A DNA stretch of 16,403 nt, taken from positions 1-16,403 of the forward strand of contig CAMDKB010000038.1 in the NCBI GenBank assembly GCA_945901195.1, written 5' to 3'. Below the pieces are notes generated by a model, which worked only from the letters and a program-made list of their open reading frames with translations, was not told the DNA's origin and did not search any database. Below, piece after piece: positions 14,016 through 16,403 of this stretch. Numbering within the stretch: position 1 is the stretch's first letter; each line of letters starts with the position of its first letter. This DNA comes from Rhizobium sp. Q54 (GTDB taxonomy: Bacteria > Pseudomonadota > Alphaproteobacteria > Rhizobiales > Beijerinckiaceae). A program made the position numbers and the translations under genes.

Positions 14016-16349
14016 TTATCGTTCGACGAAGATCCCGCTCAGGGCGAACGCTTCCTCTTCATGGGTGAAGTGCGGCGGCGCATCCTGCTTGGCGGGATCA
14101 AACGCGTAGGCCAATTGCAGGTAAGCGTTGGCGTGCACAGCTTCCTCAAGGTCAGCGATCTCGTCGTGCGCACGTTGGGTCACTTGGGCGAACGCGTCGT
14201 GATCCACAGCCTGAAGGGCGTTGTCGAGTTCGTCGCGCAATACGGCGAGGCGCGCAGCAGGCTTCATGATGCTGTATATATCCGTCAGCCGGTGCAGTTC
14301 AACTGCATCCTTGCCAAGGGCGTGTGCGCGGGCGAGTTCGGAGTCGAGGCCCGGCCAGAAGCGGGTCGTATAAATCGGTTTGGGATCTTTCCGGAACCAT
14401 GGCTCCGTGCGCGCGATAGACGATGAGACCGCGTTGTGCAGCTTCCACAGGAAAAGACGCAACGAACCTGGCCGCTCCGCCGAGATGGTGGCCAGCTTCT
14501 CATCCATCGAAACGGCAAGATCCATTGCCCGCGCAGCCCCGCCCAACAGGAGGTATTCCACTGGGTACATGTTCACTTCGCGATTGCGCACCACATAGCG
14601 ATTGAGGTGGTAGCGGCAATACGGGCACGCATACATGGTCGCAAAGCAGCGGAAAAAGGCCTTGAACGCGATGATCGACTGCGCACGCGCCTCGTCATCC
14701 ATGGACTCGACGATCTCTGCAGACGTATGCAGGAAGCACCAGACAGCCGGGCCAATGAAATAGGGGAAGCTGACGCGCATCTCCGACTGGGCGACCGAGT
14801 TGCGGCCGACGTAGACGTCGATGAAGGCGACATACTCGCTGAGGCTTCCGGACTCGCGGCCGAACTCTTCCCGCTCCCTGCGCTTCTCGACGCCGTTCAA
14901 ATAGTGCTCCGTTAAAAGCCAGGCCTGGCGCAGAGCCTGTTTCTGCTCTGCGGTGCAGGCAGCGAACCCTTCCTTCACGTCCAGTCCATAGCGATCGAAG
15001 GCGCCCATGCGCGACATGTCCGCATGCCATGCGTCGAGATGGCCGGACGTCATCTGATCAAGCGCCTCAAGATCGGCGCGGGTGGTGATGGACGCGCAGC
15101 GCAGCAATTGCGGCATGAAGCGCTCATACCAGAAGCGCACCGGCATAATGGCGCCGTCAACTCTCTCGTCGGACGAGGTCAGGATCACGCGCGTCCAGCT
15201 TTCCAGCCAGGCCGCATGCTCATCGGCGTCTGCTTGCGTGCTGGCGGAGCCGCTCATCTCGCTGTGCAGCTCCTGGCGCCGCAAGCGGTTCAGTTCGTGG
15301 CGGGCCAGAACATGCTCGTCAACGTGCTCCAGATCAACGCCGTTATGCCTGAGCGCGAGGATGAACTCGATGATCGCCTCAAACAGGCCTGCGTGGTCTT
15401 GAAGCTCGGCGCGTTCGGCCTCGATCGCCTGCTGCGCCGCGAGCATCGCCGGCGTCTTTTTCACATGCGCCCAATTGCGCACGCGCGTCTGCAGCGCCTC
15501 GACCTCGCCTGAGACCATCTCATCAAGGCGGCGGAACTCCGCGATGCATTCCGCGTCCTGCACAACCCCAAGGGAGAGATAGTATTCGATTGTCGCTGAC
15601 ACGAAGGCGGAAAAGTCCGTGATTGAATAGGGCAGATCGCGCGCGCGCAAATGCGTTTCTGAATTGGCCGAGTAGTTCTCGCGAAAGCTCCGGTAGGCCG
15701 CGCCCTGCAGCATCCTGAAAAACGCGATGCGCAGTTGAAGCGGGGAAATGGACGCGTGGTGCTTAGATCCGGCGCCAACCTGCGCACGATTAGCCGCCAT
15801 GGCCGCCGCCTGCGGCCGAACAGGCGCGCCTGCCGCGGGGGTCCCTTTGTCCGCGCCGGCGCCGATGCGGGTGCGGTCGACATGGGATGCGCTGTAGCGG
15901 CGCTTCGCTGGCCGGGCGGACGGCAGGTACGACAGGAAATCGTCAAGCTCGATCCAGGTGTCGCCATCCTTGTCGAGTTCCTCAGCGACGCGCGCAAGAG
16001 CGGCGTCGTCCTGAGCGAAGACCTTTGCAGCCGCCATGAAATCTTGCGTGCGAATGCGGCCTGCGGCGTGACGATCAAAGGTGGAGAACGCGTGGCGCAC
16101 CCGCAGAGCCCGGCCCCCCAGGAGAACGACGGCGCAGTCTTCAAAGCTGCTGCGAGCGCGTTCATCCTCTTGCCCGCTAAACGCGGCCGCAAAGGCGAAC
16201 TCAATTTCCTGCTGGGCCAGAAAGCTCCCGTGCGCGTGCAGGACGCGGCGGAGCGAAGCAGATGGCGCCTCCTGCGGGTTAACGGCGCGATGTGCGCTCC
16301 ATGCGTCCCACAGAGCTTGTACGTCTTCATAAGTGTTCAGATGAGTCAT
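14016..16349 (-). CDS. EF-hand protein with C-terminal Erv/ALR-type sulfhydryl oxidase domain
   Basis: This 777-residue protein is mostly helical and without a signal peptide. Residues 126-137 form a canonical EF-hand loop (DKDGDTWIELDD), with Asp/Glu at positions 1, 3, 5, 9 and 12. An earlier loop at 92-103 is degenerate. A linker of about 60 residues rich in Ala, Gly and Pro follows (145-205). From about 525 to 655 is an Erv1/ALR-like domain: GPAVWCFLH with W537 and H541, then Y-A-C575-P-Y-C578-R-Y-H581, and WKLHNAV with H638-N639. These match the W-x3-H, CxxC-x-x-H and HN-x-V signatures of the FAD-dependent thiol oxidases. Such proteins make disulfides and pass electrons to oxygen. C538 and C568 are nearby. 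The start is uncertain: there is no good ribosome binding site and a TATAAT overlaps the ATG. I do not recognise the middle domain. Confidence 0.72.
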   Translation of the reverse strand: MTHLNTYEDVQALWDAWSAHRAVNPQEAPSASLRRVLHAHGSFLAQQEIEFAFAAAFSGQEDERARSSFEDCAVVLLGGRALRVRHAFSTFDRHAAGRIRTQDFMAAAKVFAQDDAALARVAEELDKDGDTWIELDDFLSYLPSARPAKRRYSASHVDRTRIGAGADKGTPAAGAPVRPQAAAMAANRAQVGAGSKHHASISPLQLRIAFFRMLQGAAYRSFRENYSANSETHLRARDLPYSITDFSAFVSATIEYYLSLGVVQDAECIAEFRRLDEMVSGEVEALQTRVRNWAHVKKTPAMLAAQQAIEAERAELQDHAGLFEAIIEFILALRHNGVDLEHVDEHVLARHELNRLRRQELHSEMSGSASTQADADEHAAWLESWTRVILTSSDERVDGAIMPVRFWYERFMPQLLRCASITTRADLEALDQMTSGHLDAWHADMSRMGAFDRYGLDVKEGFAACTAEQKQALRQAWLLTEHYLNGVEKRREREEFGRESGSLSEYVAFIDVYVGRNSVAQSEMRVSFPYFIGPAVWCFLHTSAEIVESMDDEARAQSIIAFKAFFRCFATMYACPYCRYHLNRYVVRNREVNMYPVEYLLLGGAARAMDLAVSMDEKLATISAERPGSLRLFLWKLHNAVSSSIARTEPWFRKDPKPIYTTRFWPGLDSELARAHALGKDAVELHRLTDIYSIMKPAARLAVLRDELDNALQAVDHDAFAQVTQRAHDEIADLEEAVHANAYLQLAYAFDPAKQDAPPHFTHEEEAFALSGIFVER

Positions 16350-16403
16350 TATACTAGGCCCAATATGCGACAGAAGGTGCCGACGCGGGAGTGGTTGGAA
16401 TTA
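16350..16403 (-). promoter_or_regulatory. Upstream region of the EF-hand/thiol-oxidase gene
   Basis: Read on the - strand, the sequence just before the ATG is GGGCCTAGTATAATG. TATAAT overlaps the start codon, so if it is a -10 box the true message would start inside the present frame, either leaderless or with a later start. No convincing -35 box lies 16-18 bases upstream (CTTCTG or TTCTGT), and no purine-rich ribosome site is visible. The window ends here. Confidence 0.2.

Overview
The window is GC-rich, mostly coding DNA with alphaproteobacterial character (my inference from codon use, a Coq4-type protein, a TAXI-type binding protein and the transposon remnants; genus not determined). It starts inside the right end of an IS66-like element. 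Next comes a gene set centred on a Family 2A (SrpI-type) encapsulin and its cargo, a SufS-type cysteine desulfurase carrying a disordered loading extension of about 305 residues. In characterised Family 2A systems the desulfurase works inside the shell and sulfur from cysteine is stored there.

Region 1 (1-8999, all + strand): IS66 end, encapsulin shell, cargo desulfurase, a TerB-like/Coq4-like fusion, a Rieske/FMN-reductase fusion, a pterin-4a-carbinolamine dehydratase-like protein whose third catalytic His is replaced by Asp, a secreted outer-membrane channel-like protein, and a 658-residue redox protein joining a VioB-type ferritin-like domain, a divergent 4Fe-4S mono-cluster domain and two CDGSH domains. 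Gaps are short, two genes overlap by ATGA, and hairpins sit in the gaps before the channel gene and before the multi-cluster gene. The shell and desulfurase pair is known. The attached iron/flavin/quinone-type module looks like the least described part of the window.

Region 2 (9000-9561) is a 560-base gap. It holds a terminator-like hairpin, the 3' scrap of a TPR gene (- strand), the 3' end of an IS3-type transposase with its terminus (+ strand), and a candidate promoter whose -10 box lies inside an 8-bp inverted repeat.

Region 3 (9562-13937, + strand) is a tight four-gene operon: a stand-alone formyltransferase-fold protein, a solute-binding/permease fusion, a second permease of the same polar amino-acid class, and a membrane-anchored TAXI-type binding protein. 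No ATPase is present and the permease coupling loops look degenerate. Uptake of a sulfur amino acid for the compartment is possible but speculative.

Region 4 (14016-16349, - strand) converges on region 3 at a perfect hairpin. It encodes a 777-residue protein with EF-hand(s), a long helical middle and a C-terminal Erv/ALR-type sulfhydryl oxidase domain with a CPYC active site, an unusual architecture for a bacterium. Taken together the window is unusually rich in thiol, sulfur and Fe-S redox chemistry.
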